Assembly (NCBI RefSeq): GCF_000013665.1
Contig: NC_007912.1
Coordinates: 558,001 to 622,000, forward strand
Length of the DNA: 64,000 nt
Source: Saccharophagus degradans 2-40
GTDB taxonomy: Bacteria; Pseudomonadota; Gammaproteobacteria; Pseudomonadales; Cellvibrionaceae
Direction of reading: 5' to 3'
The notes beneath the pieces are model-generated. The model was not told the DNA's origin. It saw nothing but the letters and a program-made list of their open reading frames with translations, and ran no database searches. The position numbers and the translations under genes are program-made. Numbering within the stretch: position 1 is the first letter of the stretch; every line of letters begins with the position of its first letter. This document shows positions 1 to 7,620 of this stretch, piece after piece.

Positions 1-74
1 TTTTGTGCATTTGCTTCGCAAATTATTTCACAAAAGCAGCTCCACTTTGTGCGCCGTTTAGCTCTGCGTTAGCA
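1..74 (+). repeat. Integron attC site, right part only (family A)
   Basis: Right half of the ~140-bp attC family that recurs through the first 8.5 kb (family A). It ends with GCGTTAGCA, whose GTTAGCA is the R' core where the next cassette begins. The left half lies outside the window. Confidence 0.85.
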
Positions 75-97
75 GCCTCTGGTGAGTCTTGAGAAAT

Positions 98-367
98 ATG
101 GAATTTATTGTTACAAGAGTATTCTTCAGTATTACGTTTGTTTTTATTGGGTACTTTTTTCTCGCTGTACTACCAAGTCATATCAGTGGATTGCATTTAG
201 TGGGTGTTGCTAGTTTAATTGTTGCCGGTTTAAATGTACTGGGTCTTACAGTTATCTTTTTAAATAAACGTATACAAGTTGTTTCTGGAATTGTTTTAGC
301 TTTTACTTCTGTTATTCCAATAGTTGTATATGTAATAGTTACTACACCAAGTGGTCCAGGCAGCTAA
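98..367 (+). CDS. Cassette 1: small integral membrane protein, unknown function
   Basis: An 89-residue hydrophobic protein with about three predicted membrane segments (near residues 5-25, 35-55 and 65-85) separated by short charged loops. I prefer the ATG at 98 to the TTG at 89. No strong ribosome site is visible, so translation may be weak. The stop codon lies inside the R'' end of the following attC, which is typical of gene cassettes. I do not recognise the family; the inner-membrane location is inferred from hydrophobicity only. Confidence 0.6.
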   Translation: MEFIVTRVFFSITFVFIGYFFLAVLPSHISGLHLVGVASLIVAGLNVLGLTVIFLNKRIQVVSGIVLAFTSVIPIVVYVIVTTPSGPGS

Positions 368-446
368 CAATGCCATCAAACCAAGCTGCTGCTAACGCAG
401 CAGGGACTCGCAACAAGTTGCTCGCCGTTTATGGCGGGCGTTATGT
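362..446 (+). repeat. attC site, short type (85 bp), single copy
   Basis: Bounded by AGCTAAC on the left and GTTATGT on the right. Internal GCTGCTGCTAACGCAGCAG and GAGCAACTTG-like inverted segments can fold. It is unrelated in its core to the dominant family A, so this cassette probably came from another array. Confidence 0.75.
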
Positions 447-465
447 GTAAATAGAGTTTAAGAAT

Positions 466-705
466 ATGAGTAGTGAAATGATAAAAGAAAATGAATGGAT
501 TTATGTTGGTGATAATAGAATACCTGCGTATGTCATAAATATAATTTCAGCTACCGAAGTTTTAGCCGGCTACTATCAAAACAGCTCAAAAGCTATCAAA
601 GAAGAATTTATATTGAAAAATGGGCAATGGGAGTTTAAAAGCTCGGGGCCATCAGGCTCCTATTTAAGTGGCTCGCTGGAGTCTATCGTAAAACGTGGGC
701 CTTAG
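466..705 (+). CDS. Cassette 2: small soluble protein, unknown function
   Basis: A 79-residue cytoplasmic-looking protein without a signal peptide, mixed charged and aromatic, ending in a Gly/Ser-rich stretch. It starts with ATG ~26 bases after the attC R' core, the usual cassette spacing. No family is recognised and nothing in the sequence suggests a specific function. Confidence 0.6.
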   Translation: MSSEMIKENEWIYVGDNRIPAYVINIISATEVLAGYYQNSSKAIKEEFILKNGQWEFKSSGPSGSYLSGSLESIVKRGP

Positions 706-720
706 TATGCTTGTAACCAC

Positions 721-831
721 ACATAACAATACGTGCCAGTCGGACAGTTTGTTCCGTGGCTCATTTTGTGCTGTTCGCTACGCTCGCACAAATCGCCACT
801 CCACAAACTGCCGCTGCACTCTGCGTTATGA
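721..831 (+). repeat. attC site, family B (copy 1)
   Basis: About 111 bp, ACATAAC to GTTATGA. The inner arms GGACAGTTTGT and ACAAACTGCC pair, as do TTTGTGC and GCACAAA, so the bottom strand can fold into the long stem expected of attC. Its core matches the site at 9486-9596. Confidence 0.85.
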
Positions 832-1218
832 GCTACCAGCTAGGTATAGCCAAGGACGGTTTTAAAGTTTAAATATAGGTTAATTTGAATGTGCTATGGA
901 ATGGCTATCTCCCTTTGATTTCCACTTTCATTTCATTTAGAAAAGTAATAGGCTAAAGCCAATTACAACGTGCTTTCGTAGCCCTTGGTTGGCGGTTTTA
1001 ATCCGGTTTAACTAAATTGTAAAAACACACAAATTAGTTAAACCTCGTTGGTGCTAGTCGTCAGGTTTTTACCAGTTTGGTAAATAGTCTTCAGGTTTGT
1101 ATTTTTTTATTGGCTTTTTGGCGGCGCTGCTTCAAGTAGGCCAAAAGCATCTATGGGTTACTAATCTATTTGGTTGGTAATAAAAATTAAAGGTAATGTA
1201 AGTGTCGTTAGTGGTCTC
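826..1218 (+). other. Cassette 3: ORF-less cassette, non-coding family copy 1 (degenerate)
   Basis: A ~390-bp cassette with no credible gene. Its first ~150 bases match the starts of the cassettes at 3650, 6154 and 8020, and its last ~70 bases match their ends. The middle differs and carries an extra ~80 bp. It contains the shared 14-codon mini-ORF at 828-872 (MSYQLGIAKDGFKV). The second shared short ORF near the end is broken here: ATC replaces the ATG and a stop appears early. Possible contents are a promoter, a small RNA or a leader peptide; none is demonstrated. Confidence 0.6.
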
Positions 1219-1358
1219 TCATAACAATACGCTAAAACACCGTTTCGGCCTGCGGCCTCCACTGGACGCCCAAAGCTCCGCTTCTGTTGTGCATTTGCTT
1301 CGCAAATTTTCGCACAAAAGCAGCTCCACTTTGTGCGCCGTTTAGCTATGCGTTAGAA
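1219..1358 (+). repeat. attC site, family A
   Basis: Full-length ~140-bp site, TCATAAC to GTTAGAA. Inner blocks are CGCTAAAACACCG, GGCCTGCGGCCTCCACTGG, TTTGTGCATTTGCTTCGCAAA and GTGCGCCGTTTAGC. The outer arms CGCTAAA and TTTAGC pair to form the stem. Confidence 0.9.
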
Positions 1359-1385
1359 TAAAACTAGAGTTAAGGATCTTTAAAA

Positions 1386-1625
1386 ATGAATATAGATAAA
1401 TATCTTGTAACATTTTCTGATTCACAGGGTAACGAAAGGGGCGTTGATGTTGAACTAATCGAAAATTTCAATGATGAAGATGTTGCTAGGTCAATTTGGC
1501 CCTTTATCAAAAAAGAAGTAAAGGATAAATTATTGCCTACTTCAAATCCAGAATCCACAGCGCCTTGGCAAGACCAAATTAAAGGTTATGGATATACAAT
1601 AATTAGCTGTACAGTAATTGGCTAA
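1386..1625 (+). CDS. Cassette 4: small acidic soluble protein, unknown function
   Basis: A 79-residue protein with no signal or membrane segment. Its N-terminal half looks like a beta-hairpin (residues 4-24). A charged helix follows (residues 25-48), then a second hydrophobic strand at the C-terminus. The ATG lies 28 bases after the attC core, with GGATCT upstream as a poor Shine-Dalgarno. A minus-strand ORF overlaps but has no cassette logic. No family is recognised. Confidence 0.6.
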   Translation: MNIDKYLVTFSDSQGNERGVDVELIENFNDEDVARSIWPFIKKEVKDKLLPTSNPESTAPWQDQIKGYGYTIISCTVIG

Positions 1626-1628
1626 TTA

Positions 1629-1766
1629 TTCTAACAATACGCTAAAACACCGTTCCGGCCTGCGGCCTCCACTGGACGCCCAAAGCTCTGCTTGTTCGTG
1701 CATTTGCTTCGCAAATTGTTGCACAAACCAGCTCCACTTTGTGCGCCGTTTAGCTCTGCGTTAAGC
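1629..1766 (+). repeat. attC site, family A
   Basis: TTCTAAC to GTTAAGC, ~138 bp. The central loop differs slightly from the neighbouring copies (TTGTTCGTGC...GCACAAACC), with a compensating change on both arms that keeps the stem paired. Confidence 0.9.
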
Positions 1767-1786
1767 TCAATTAATTAGGATAGAGA

Positions 1787-2125
1787 ATGAAGTACTTGTT
1801 TTTTTTATTAATGATAACAATCCCCAGTATAGCTAACGCAGAATGGATGGATTGTGGTCTTGTAACAGTAGATAAGGTTTACGTGCAGGCTTCGCGTGAA
1901 GATGGTGGCACGCATCAAAACTCGCTGTTAATTATACCGGGTAATGAAAAGAGTGCAGCTTGTGAAAATGTTACTTTTGCTCAGTTAAAAAATACGGAGC
2001 CAGCATACGATGGTGTTCTTTCAATGGCGCTCGTTGCATATACTTCTGGTACCAAGCTTAGACTAGTGGTTAACGCAACTGGTTCTGGTAACACTTATCA
2101 AATAGAGTGGGTAAATTTTAACTAG
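1787..2125 (+). CDS. Cassette 5: small secreted protein, unknown function
   Basis: A 112-residue protein with a clear Sec signal peptide: charged MK, hydrophobic core at residues 3-16, cleavage after IANA. The mature part is ~94 residues with two cysteines (near residues 23 and 59) that could form one periplasmic disulfide, and a beta-rich pattern. The RBS is TAGGATAGAG just before the ATG. It would act in the periplasm or outside the cell. The family is not recognised. Confidence 0.7.
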   Translation: MKYLFFLLMITIPSIANAEWMDCGLVTVDKVYVQASREDGGTHQNSLLIIPGNEKSAACENVTFAQLKNTEPAYDGVLSMALVAYTSGTKLRLVVNATGSGNTYQIEWVNFN

Positions 2126-2127
2126 AA

Positions 2128-2267
2128 GCTTAACAATACGCTAAAACACCGTTCCGGCCTGTGGCCTCCACTGGACGCCCAAAGCTCCGCTTCTTTTGTG
2201 CATTTGCTTCGCAAATTTTCGCACAAAAGCAGCTCCACTTTGTGCGCCGTTTAGCTCTGCGTTATGT
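2128..2267 (+). repeat. attC site, family A
   Basis: GCTTAAC to GTTATGT, ~140 bp, with all family A blocks present. Confidence 0.9.
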
Positions 2268-2290
2268 GAAAATTTGGAATCAGATAGAAA

Positions 2291-2518
2291 ATGGAAATAA
2301 TAGTTGGAGAAGACGATTTCGGAATTTTCGCAGAGGTTGAGAGCTATGATGACTTTGATCTATTAGAAGATATCCTCATTGAGAAATATTCAATTGATCC
2401 GATTGGTATAAAGCACGAAACTAAGGCGAAAGGATTAGGGTATAAGTTTTGGGTGTGCAAATCTTTAGATAAGCGAAAGTTTATTGAAGTCATAGATCAA
2501 ATTCAAAAGTCGTACTAA
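2291..2518 (+). CDS. Cassette 6: small acidic protein, unknown function
   Basis: A 75-residue soluble protein, acidic at the N-terminus (residues 6-28) and basic at the C-terminus. Its size and charge resemble small immunity- or antitoxin-like proteins, but no family motif is seen and that comparison is only inference. The start is ATG with AGATAGAAA upstream. The intervening 2519-2575 contains TTAACAAAGTTCGTTTAAC, possibly a decayed recombination end. Confidence 0.6.
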   Translation: MEIIVGEDDFGIFAEVESYDDFDLLEDILIEKYSIDPIGIKHETKAKGLGYKFWVCKSLDKRKFIEVIDQIQKSY

Positions 2519-2575
2519 AAGTTACTCACTTAACAAAGTTCGTTTAACTTATATGTATCAAAGTAATAGGTACAC

Positions 2576-2715
2576 ACATAACAAAACGCTAAAACACCGT
2601 TCCGGCCTATGGCCTCCACTGGACGCCCAAAGCTGCGCTTCTTTTGTGCATTTGCTTCGCAAATTATTGCACAAAAGCAGCTCTACTTTGTGCGCCGTTT
2701 AGCTATGCGTTATAT
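2576..2715 (+). repeat. attC site, family A
   Basis: ACATAAC to GTTATAT, ~140 bp. Paired with the preceding gene it forms cassette 6. Confidence 0.9.
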
Positions 2716-2739
2716 TTTACCTAGATAAAGGAAGTGTAA

Positions 2740-3090
2740 GTGAGAAGAGTAATATTTTTTGTTTTAGCTATTTTTCTATCTATTAATAGCTTTGCTGGTG
2801 GTTGGACCGCGAAAGTAAAAATTGAAGGCGTTTACATTCTTAATGAGAATACAGGAATAATAAAACTGTCTAGTTTTAACGATCCTGAAGGTTGTTGGAA
2901 AACAAAACCTGGAAATGATATCGACGCTGGGCATGTCTATTTTGATCCTTCAGAGAAAAAATCATGGTACTCATTGATTTTGGCTACTTATATGGCACAA
3001 AAAGATGTAAAAATATATGTGTCTGGCGGATGTCAAGAAGTTTGGTCAGGTACTGGTTTTGCAAAGATGAGTCATTTTCGCAGTTACTAA
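2740..3090 (+). CDS. Cassette 7: small secreted protein (duplicate of 4542-4892)
   Basis: A 116-residue protein with a Sec signal peptide (MRR then a hydrophobic core, cleavage likely after NSFA). The mature domain is rich in Trp, Gly and Lys and has two cysteines. It starts with GTG preceded by AAAGGAAG. The encoded protein is identical to that of cassette 11, and the flanking leader and attC are also nearly identical. A periplasmic or extracellular role is inferred; the family is not recognised. Confidence 0.7.
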   Translation: MRRVIFFVLAIFLSINSFAGGWTAKVKIEGVYILNENTGIIKLSSFNDPEGCWKTKPGNDIDAGHVYFDPSEKKSWYSLILATYMAQKDVKIYVSGGCQEVWSGTGFAKMSHFRSY

Positions 3091-3092
3091 AA

Positions 3093-3206
3093 ATATAACC
3101 ATCCGCTGCACCGGACAACCTTTGCTACGCTCAATTGTGTATGTCGCGGTGCTCCATTTTACACAATTGCTCTCCGCAAAGGTTGCCGGTGAGCTCAGCG
3201 TTATGT
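3093..3206 (+). repeat. attC site, family C (copy 1)
   Basis: ATATAAC to GTTATGT, ~114 bp. Inner arms ACCGGACAACCTTTGC and GCAAAGGTTGCCGGT pair over a loop with CAATTGTGTA and TACACAATTG. Apart from one base (CCATCCG versus CCATACG) the core matches the site at 4895-5008. Confidence 0.85.
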
Positions 3207-3242
3207 GGCCCCTTGGGTCATGAATATTACTTAAATGTATAA

Positions 3243-3509
3243 ATGGCGAAAATGAAATTATTGGTATTAGTTTTAAAAATTATTGGGGTTATTCCAATTT
3301 TCATAGCCTTGATGGCTTTTGGTAGTGATCTTCTACCAGTAGGCGGAGTTCATTTTGGCGGTAACGAATCAATAGGTGGTAAGCACAAGTTTTATAAAAT
3401 AGTACCAGCAGACGGTGTAAATCCTATTTATGTTGGTGTTACATTCTTAGTTGTTGGTGCCTGTTTAATTGGGGTATCTGCGCAAATAAAAAAATATTTG
3501 GTAAAGTAG
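3243..3509 (+). CDS. Cassette 8: small membrane protein, unknown function
   Basis: An 88-residue protein with two hydrophobic segments (about residues 5-26 and 62-81) around a Gly/His-rich loop that should face the periplasm, and a basic C-terminus. The start is ATG at 3243; a second in-frame ATG is three codons on. No Shine-Dalgarno is obvious. The family is not recognised. Confidence 0.6.
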   Translation: MAKMKLLVLVLKIIGVIPIFIALMAFGSDLLPVGGVHFGGNESIGGKHKFYKIVPADGVNPIYVGVTFLVVGACLIGVSAQIKKYLVK

Positions 3510-3515
3510 CGTGGC

Positions 3516-3655
3516 ACATAACAAAACGCTAAAACACCGTTCCGGGCTATGGCCTCCACTGGACGCCCAAAGCTCCGCTTCTTTTGTGCATTTGCTTCGC
3601 AAATTATTGCACAAAAGCAGCTCCACTTTGCGCGCCGTTTAGCTCTGCGTTATGA
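3516..3655 (+). repeat. attC site, family A
   Basis: ACATAAC to GTTATGA, ~140 bp. The ATG inside its R' end starts the 14-codon mini-ORF of the next non-coding cassette. Confidence 0.9.
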
Positions 3656-3964
3656 GCTACCAGCTATGTATCGCCAAGGTCGGTTTTAAGGTTTAAATTT
3701 AGGTTAATTTGTATGCGCTATGGAATGGCTTTTTCCTCGGTTTTTAACTTCTATTCCATCTGAAAAAGTACTAGGCTAAACGCAATTTTAGCGAGTATTT
3801 TCTTCGCTTTTTTGCAATTCCTACTTAAAGCGCAGAAGGTTGGTGCTACTGCTTTGGTGTAAAGGAAACGCGGCTATAAGCAAAATCAAAAGCATGTATG
3901 GGTTACTAATCAATTTAATTGGTAATAAAATATTTAAGGTGTTGCAGGTATGGTTCGTGGTCTC
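3650..3964 (+). other. Cassette 9: ORF-less cassette, non-coding family copy 2
   Basis: A 315-bp cassette closely similar to those at 6154 and 8020. It contains the mini-ORF at 3652-3696 (MSYQLCIAKVGFKV). Near its end a short hydrophobic ORF begins at ATG 3894 (MYGLLINLIGNKIFKVLQV) and runs on through the attC. No other gene is possible at this size. The middle is AT-rich, with GTATTTTCTTCGC-like tracts. Confidence 0.65.
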
Positions 3965-4104
3965 TCATAACAAAACGCTAAAACACCGTTCCGGCCTATG
4001 GCCTCCACTGGACGCCCAAAGCTCCGCTTCTTTTGTGCATTTGCTTCGCAAATTGTTGCACAAAAGCAGCTCCACTTTGTGCGCCGTTTAGCTATGCGTT
4101 ATGT
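3965..4104 (+). repeat. attC site, family A
   Basis: TCATAAC to GTTATGT, ~140 bp. Confidence 0.9.
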
Positions 4105-4110
4105 TTAAGT

Positions 4111-4383
4111 ATGGGTAATAGATTGAAAATTATTTCAAGTTTGGCCGCAGTCATCGTGGGCGTACTGGTAGGGCTTAAGGTTTTAGCTGTTGCTCGTGCT
4201 GATATGTGTTTAGATTTGGGCGGTCGAGTATCAGGAAATACCTGCCAGTTCGTTGGTAGTCGCCCAGAAGTACTTTCAATGCCATTCTCTATGCTGGCTT
4301 TAGGTTTGGTTACGAGTTTAATTGTTTGTTGTTGTGTTAATTTAAGTATTAGAGGTGTGGCTAACCGTGTATCCAAAACATAA
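4111..4383 (+). CDS. Cassette 10: small membrane protein, unknown function
   Basis: A 90-residue protein with two hydrophobic segments (about residues 5-27 and 53-77) and a periplasmic loop carrying two cysteines (residues 32 and 43) that may pair. Three adjacent cysteines lie at the end of the second segment. I chose ATG 4111; the frame stays open upstream through the attC, but that part is not a gene. The family is not recognised. Confidence 0.6.
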   Translation: MGNRLKIISSLAAVIVGVLVGLKVLAVARADMCLDLGGRVSGNTCQFVGSRPEVLSMPFSMLALGLVTSLIVCCCVNLSIRGVANRVSKT

Positions 4384-4517
4384 CAAAACGCTAAAACACC
4401 GTTCCGGCCTGCGGCCTCCACTGGACACCCAAAGTTCCGCTTCTTTTGTGCATTTGCTTCGCAAATTATTGCACAAAAGAAGCTCCACTTTGTGCGCCGT
4501 TTAGCTCTGCGTTATAT
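4378..4517 (+). repeat. attC site, family A
   Basis: ACATAAC to GTTATAT, ~140 bp. It has a few private changes (GGACACCCAAAGTTCC). Confidence 0.9.
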
Positions 4518-4541
4518 TTTACCTAGATAAAGGAAGAGTAA

Positions 4542-4892
4542 GTGAGAAGAGTAATATTTTTTGTTTTAGCTATTTTTCTATCTATTAATAGCTTTGCTGG
4601 TGGTTGGACCGCGAAAGTAAAAATTGAAGGCGTTTACATTCTTAATGAGAATACAGGAATAATAAAACTGTCTAGTTTTAACGATCCTGAAGGTTGTTGG
4701 AAAACAAAACCTGGAAATGATATCGACGCTGGGCATGTCTATTTTGATCCTTCAGAGAAAAAATCATGGTACTCATTGATTTTGGCTACTTATATGGCAC
4801 AAAAAGATGTAAAAATATATGTGTCTGGCGGATGTCAAGAAGTTTGGTCAGGTACTGGTTTTGCAAAGATGAGTCATTTTCGCAGTTACTAA
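4542..4892 (+). CDS. Cassette 11: small secreted protein, identical copy of cassette 7
   Basis: This encodes the same 116 residues as 2740-3090, with signal peptide, GTG start and the same leader (AAAGGAAGAGTAA versus AAAGGAAGTGTAA). Identity extends through the attC, so a whole cassette was duplicated, most simply by excision and reinsertion or by replication-linked copying. The array carries two doses of this protein, 1.8 kb apart. Confidence 0.7.
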   Translation: MRRVIFFVLAIFLSINSFAGGWTAKVKIEGVYILNENTGIIKLSSFNDPEGCWKTKPGNDIDAGHVYFDPSEKKSWYSLILATYMAQKDVKIYVSGGCQEVWSGTGFAKMSHFRSY

Positions 4893-4894
4893 AA

Positions 4895-5008
4895 ATATAA
4901 CCATACGCTGCACCGGACAACCTTTGCTACGCTCAATTGTGTATGTCGCGGTGCTCCATTTTACACAATTGCTCTCCGCAAAGGTTGCCGGTGAGCTCAG
5001 CGTTATGC
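4895..5008 (+). repeat. attC site, family C (copy 2)
   Basis: ATATAAC to GTTATGC, ~114 bp. It matches 3093-3206 except at one core base and at the outer R' triplet. Confidence 0.85.
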
Positions 5009-5033
5009 GTCAATTCCAATAAAGGAGATAAAA

Positions 5034-5393
5034 ATGAAGTTATGGAAACTGGTAGTAATTTCTTTTGTGTTGTTTGGGGCTGCTTGCTCTGACCGAACCA
5101 CTAATGAATTAGAGCAGCCCAAAGAGACAAGTGGTGCGTTTCCCACTTTGCCTACGTCGTCGCACGAAGTTGTAACGTTATCTGGGAAAATGTCATTTTG
5201 GATGTACGAAGGGGACGCTGGTTGTTATGGGGCAATTACTGACGGCAGAAACGAAATACAGCTATGGGTTAATGTAGAAAAATGCGGAGATCGAGAATAC
5301 GCAGAAAATGAAGCTGTATCGGTAGATGTAACTTTTAATAGCGATAACCAGTATGGTCCAGGTAAAACATACACCATCATTGCATTTAATTAA
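5034..5393 (+). CDS. Cassette 12: putative lipoprotein, unknown function
   Basis: A 119-residue protein with a lipoprotein signal: MKLWK, hydrophobic core, then a GAAC lipobox with Cys at residue 18. The mature part starts with a flexible acidic/Pro-rich linker and continues into a beta-rich domain of ~75 residues that resembles small OB-like folds only in its strand pattern. A strong RBS AAAGGAG precedes the ATG. Outer-membrane anchoring is inferred. The family is not recognised. Confidence 0.7.
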   Translation: MKLWKLVVISFVLFGAACSDRTTNELEQPKETSGAFPTLPTSSHEVVTLSGKMSFWMYEGDAGCYGAITDGRNEIQLWVNVEKCGDREYAENEAVSVDVTFNSDNQYGPGKTYTIIAFN

Positions 5394-5394
5394 T

Positions 5395-5532
5395 GCATAA
5401 CAATACGCTAAAACACCGTTTCGGCCTGCGGCCTCCACTGGACGCCCAAAGCTCCGCTTGTTTGTGCATTTGCTTCGCAAATTGTTGCACAAACCAGCTC
5501 CACTTTGTGCGCCGTTTAGCTATGCGTTATAA
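5395..5532 (+). repeat. attC site, family A
   Basis: GCATAAC to GTTATAA, ~138 bp. The start codon of the following gene may lie inside its right end. Confidence 0.9.
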
Positions 5533-6025
5533 CTCACTGGTGGGAAGATTGGAGAACGTAAAAGAAAGTGTCCTAAGTTTATTGCCTAATCGAGAAAAGG
5601 TATTTCACTTAATATGGGATACTCTCGAAGGGCCATTAGACCCTGAGCTTCATGAATTTCTACTCTCTAACGTTGAGCTCTATGGCTCATGGAAAGAGAA
5701 ACACCGCAGTAATGGCAATCCTGCCTATAAGGGTTGGGTTTATAAACAACGAAAGCAAGGTCATTGGTTGTATTGGTATAAAAACGGAAAAGTTCATAAA
5801 GACGTATTTTATCGAAACAACGAATACCATGGAGTTTGTGAAGTACATAAAACTGACGGCAGTTACGAGGTCTGTGAGTATTACAAAGGTAAGTTAAATG
5901 GTGAGCGCCTTCGATACAATTCAGAAGGCATTCTGTTTCAAAAATGGCGCTATGAAATGGGTGAGTCTAAAGATTTCGAAGGGCCTGTTGAGCTTGGGCT
6001 ATATAAGAATGGTCCCGAGTTATAA
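5522..6025 (+). CDS. Cassette 13: MORN-repeat / YwqK-like protein
   Basis: A 167-residue soluble protein (counting from ATG 5522 inside the attC end; GTG 5540 is an alternative start). The second half holds repeated units of the form G-x-W/Y-x-x-Y/W-x-x-G-K at roughly residues 70-145, the pattern of MORN_2 repeats in 'YwqK family antitoxin' proteins. That antitoxin label comes from B. subtilis LXG toxin loci and does not prove the role here. No toxin gene lies beside it, so it could be an orphan immunity gene carried as a cassette. Confidence 0.6.
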   Translation: MRYNSLVGRLENVKESVLSLLPNREKVFHLIWDTLEGPLDPELHEFLLSNVELYGSWKEKHRSNGNPAYKGWVYKQRKQGHWLYWYKNGKVHKDVFYRNNEYHGVCEVHKTDGSYEVCEYYKGKLNGERLRYNSEGILFQKWRYEMGESKDFEGPVELGLYKNGPEL

Positions 6026-6159
6026 CAATACGCTAAAACACCGTTCCGGCCTTTGGCCTCCACTGGACGCCCAAAGCTCCGCTTCTTTTGTGCATTTGCT
6101 TCGCAAATTATTGCACAAAAGCAGCTCCACTTTGTGCGCCGTTTAGCTCTGCGTTATGA
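6020..6159 (+). repeat. attC site, family A
   Basis: TTATAAC to GTTATGA, ~140 bp. It is followed by a non-coding cassette, as at 3516. Confidence 0.9.
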
Positions 6160-6476
6160 GCTACCAGCTAGGTATCGCCAAGGTCGGTTTTAAGGTTTAA
6201 GTTTAGGTCAATTTGAATGTGCTATGGAATGGCTTTTTCCTCGGTTTTTCACTTTCATTCTAATTGTAAAAGTACTAGGCTAAACGCAATTCTAGCGAGT
6301 ATTTTCTAAGCTGTTTTGTGATCTGTACTTAAAGCAAAGAAGGTTGGTGCTACTGTTTTGGCGTTAAGGCAACGCGGCTATAATAAAATCAAAAGCATGT
6401 ATGTGTTACTAATCAATTTAGTTGGTAATAAAATATTTAAGGTGTTGCAGGTGTTGCAGGTGTGGTTCGTGGTCTC
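6154..6476 (+). other. Cassette 14: ORF-less cassette, non-coding family copy 3
   Basis: A 323-bp cassette like those at 3650 and 8020. Mini-ORF 6156-6200 encodes MSYQLGIAKVGFKV. The terminal hydrophobic ORF begins at ATG 6397. It contains a 9-bp direct duplication (GTGTTGCAG twice) that keeps the frame open. No other gene fits. Confidence 0.65.
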
Positions 6477-6615
6477 TCATAACAAAACGCTAAAACACCG
6501 TTCCGGCCTGCGGCCTCCACTGGACGCCCAAAGCTCCGCTTGTTTGTGCATTTGCTTCGCAAATTATTGCACAAAAGCAGCTCCACTTTGTGCGCTGTTT
6601 AGCTCTGCGTTAGGC
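6477..6615 (+). repeat. attC site, family A
   Basis: TCATAAC to GTTAGGC, ~139 bp. GTTAGGC is the canonical R' heptamer. Confidence 0.9.
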
Positions 6616-6619
6616 ATCA

Positions 6620-6997
6620 ATGGCGAATATGCGAATACTTTTTCTAACCGTAACTATAATTTTATTGTCTGGATGTACTTCTCTCAGAGATAATCACAGC
6701 TCTGGAGTTTCTCATTGCACGTTGGATGGTATTGATGAGAGGTTAAAAAAATATAAGTACTCCTCTCCAAAAAGTATCGAACAAATTCTGGCGCTGTATA
6801 AAGTTGAGGTTCAGCCATACGAAAACGAGAAGCTAAAGGTTAAATGGGATCAGTTTCAGGATTCATTCAGTGCTGGTGACTGCGCATATTACTTTACTAC
6901 TGATGAAAAAAGTTGGGCTAGTTTGGCTGGTTTAAAAGGGTATATAATATTTCGAGATGCCGAAGCGATTGAAGTCTTCATCGTTGCTAGGAGTTAA
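6620..6997 (+). CDS. Cassette 15: putative lipoprotein, unknown function
   Basis: A 125-residue protein. The N-terminus has a hydrophobic core and an LLSGC lipobox with Cys at residue 19, so it is probably a lipid-anchored envelope protein. The mature domain has two further cysteines (residues 33 and 88) and ends in a beta-hairpin-like stretch. The start is ATG 6620, only five bases past the attC end; ATG 6629 is possible. The family is not recognised. Confidence 0.65.
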   Translation: MANMRILFLTVTIILLSGCTSLRDNHSSGVSHCTLDGIDERLKKYKYSSPKSIEQILALYKVEVQPYENEKLKVKWDQFQDSFSAGDCAYYFTTDEKSWASLAGLKGYIIFRDAEAIEVFIVARS

Positions 6998-6999
6998 AT

Positions 7000-7139
7000 G
7001 CCTAACAATACGCTAAAACACCGTTTCGGCCTGCGGCCTCCACTGGACGCCCAAAGCTCCGCTTCTTTTGTGCATTTGCTTCGCAAATTTTCGCACAAAA
7101 GCAGCTCCACTTTGTGCGCCGTTTAGCTATGCGTTAGGT
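7000..7139 (+). repeat. attC site, family A (both ends canonical)
   Basis: GCCTAAC to GTTAGGT, ~140 bp. Both ends fit the classical RYYYAAC and GTTRRRY heptamers, making this one of the best formed sites in the array. Confidence 0.92.
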
Positions 7140-7143
7140 GTAC

Positions 7144-7473
7144 ATGAAGATGAAAAAAATACGGATATTTCTAGTTGTCTGGGGCGTTGTTTGCCTTGTT
7201 ACGCCTGTACTAAGTGCATTGGAATATCCGTTGATGAAACTTACTACTGAAGGTGCTATGCACTCAATTGAAAATAGATTTATCAATATTGATTTGATGG
7301 CCGCTGAAGATAAGAAAAGCTATGAATTTTCAAAATCATGGATTCTTGGTAACGACAAAATGTTAAAAAAGTCAGCCAAAGTACGTCAACAAGCTGTAAT
7401 GTTTTTAGGTATATCAACATCCTTGTTGTGCTTTTTGGGTGCTATCTACCTTCCGCACCTAACAAAACGCTAA
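7144..7473 (+). CDS. Cassette 16: small two-span membrane protein, unknown function
   Basis: A 109-residue protein with an N-terminal membrane segment (about residues 5-24), a charged ~60-residue external domain, and a C-terminal membrane segment (about 83-102). The reading frame ends inside the attC, so its last residues (HLTKR) are written by the recombination site. ATG 7144 is chosen; GTG 7138 overlaps the previous attC end. The family is not recognised. Confidence 0.6.
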   Translation: MKMKKIRIFLVVWGVVCLVTPVLSALEYPLMKLTTEGAMHSIENRFINIDLMAAEDKKSYEFSKSWILGNDKMLKKSAKVRQQAVMFLGISTSLLCFLGAIYLPHLTKR

Positions 7474-7596
7474 AACACCGTTCCGGCCTGTGGCCTCCAC
7501 TGGACGCCCAAAGCTCCGCTTCTTTTGTGCATTTGCTTCGCAAATATTCGCACAAAAGCAGCTCCACTTTGTGCGCCGTTTAGCTTTGCGTTATGC
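7457..7596 (+). repeat. attC site, family A
   Basis: ACCTAAC to GTTATGC, ~140 bp. Its left end is translated as the C-terminus of the upstream protein. Confidence 0.9.
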
Positions 7597-7620
7597 ATAT
7601 TTGGGGCAGGTTCAATACCC

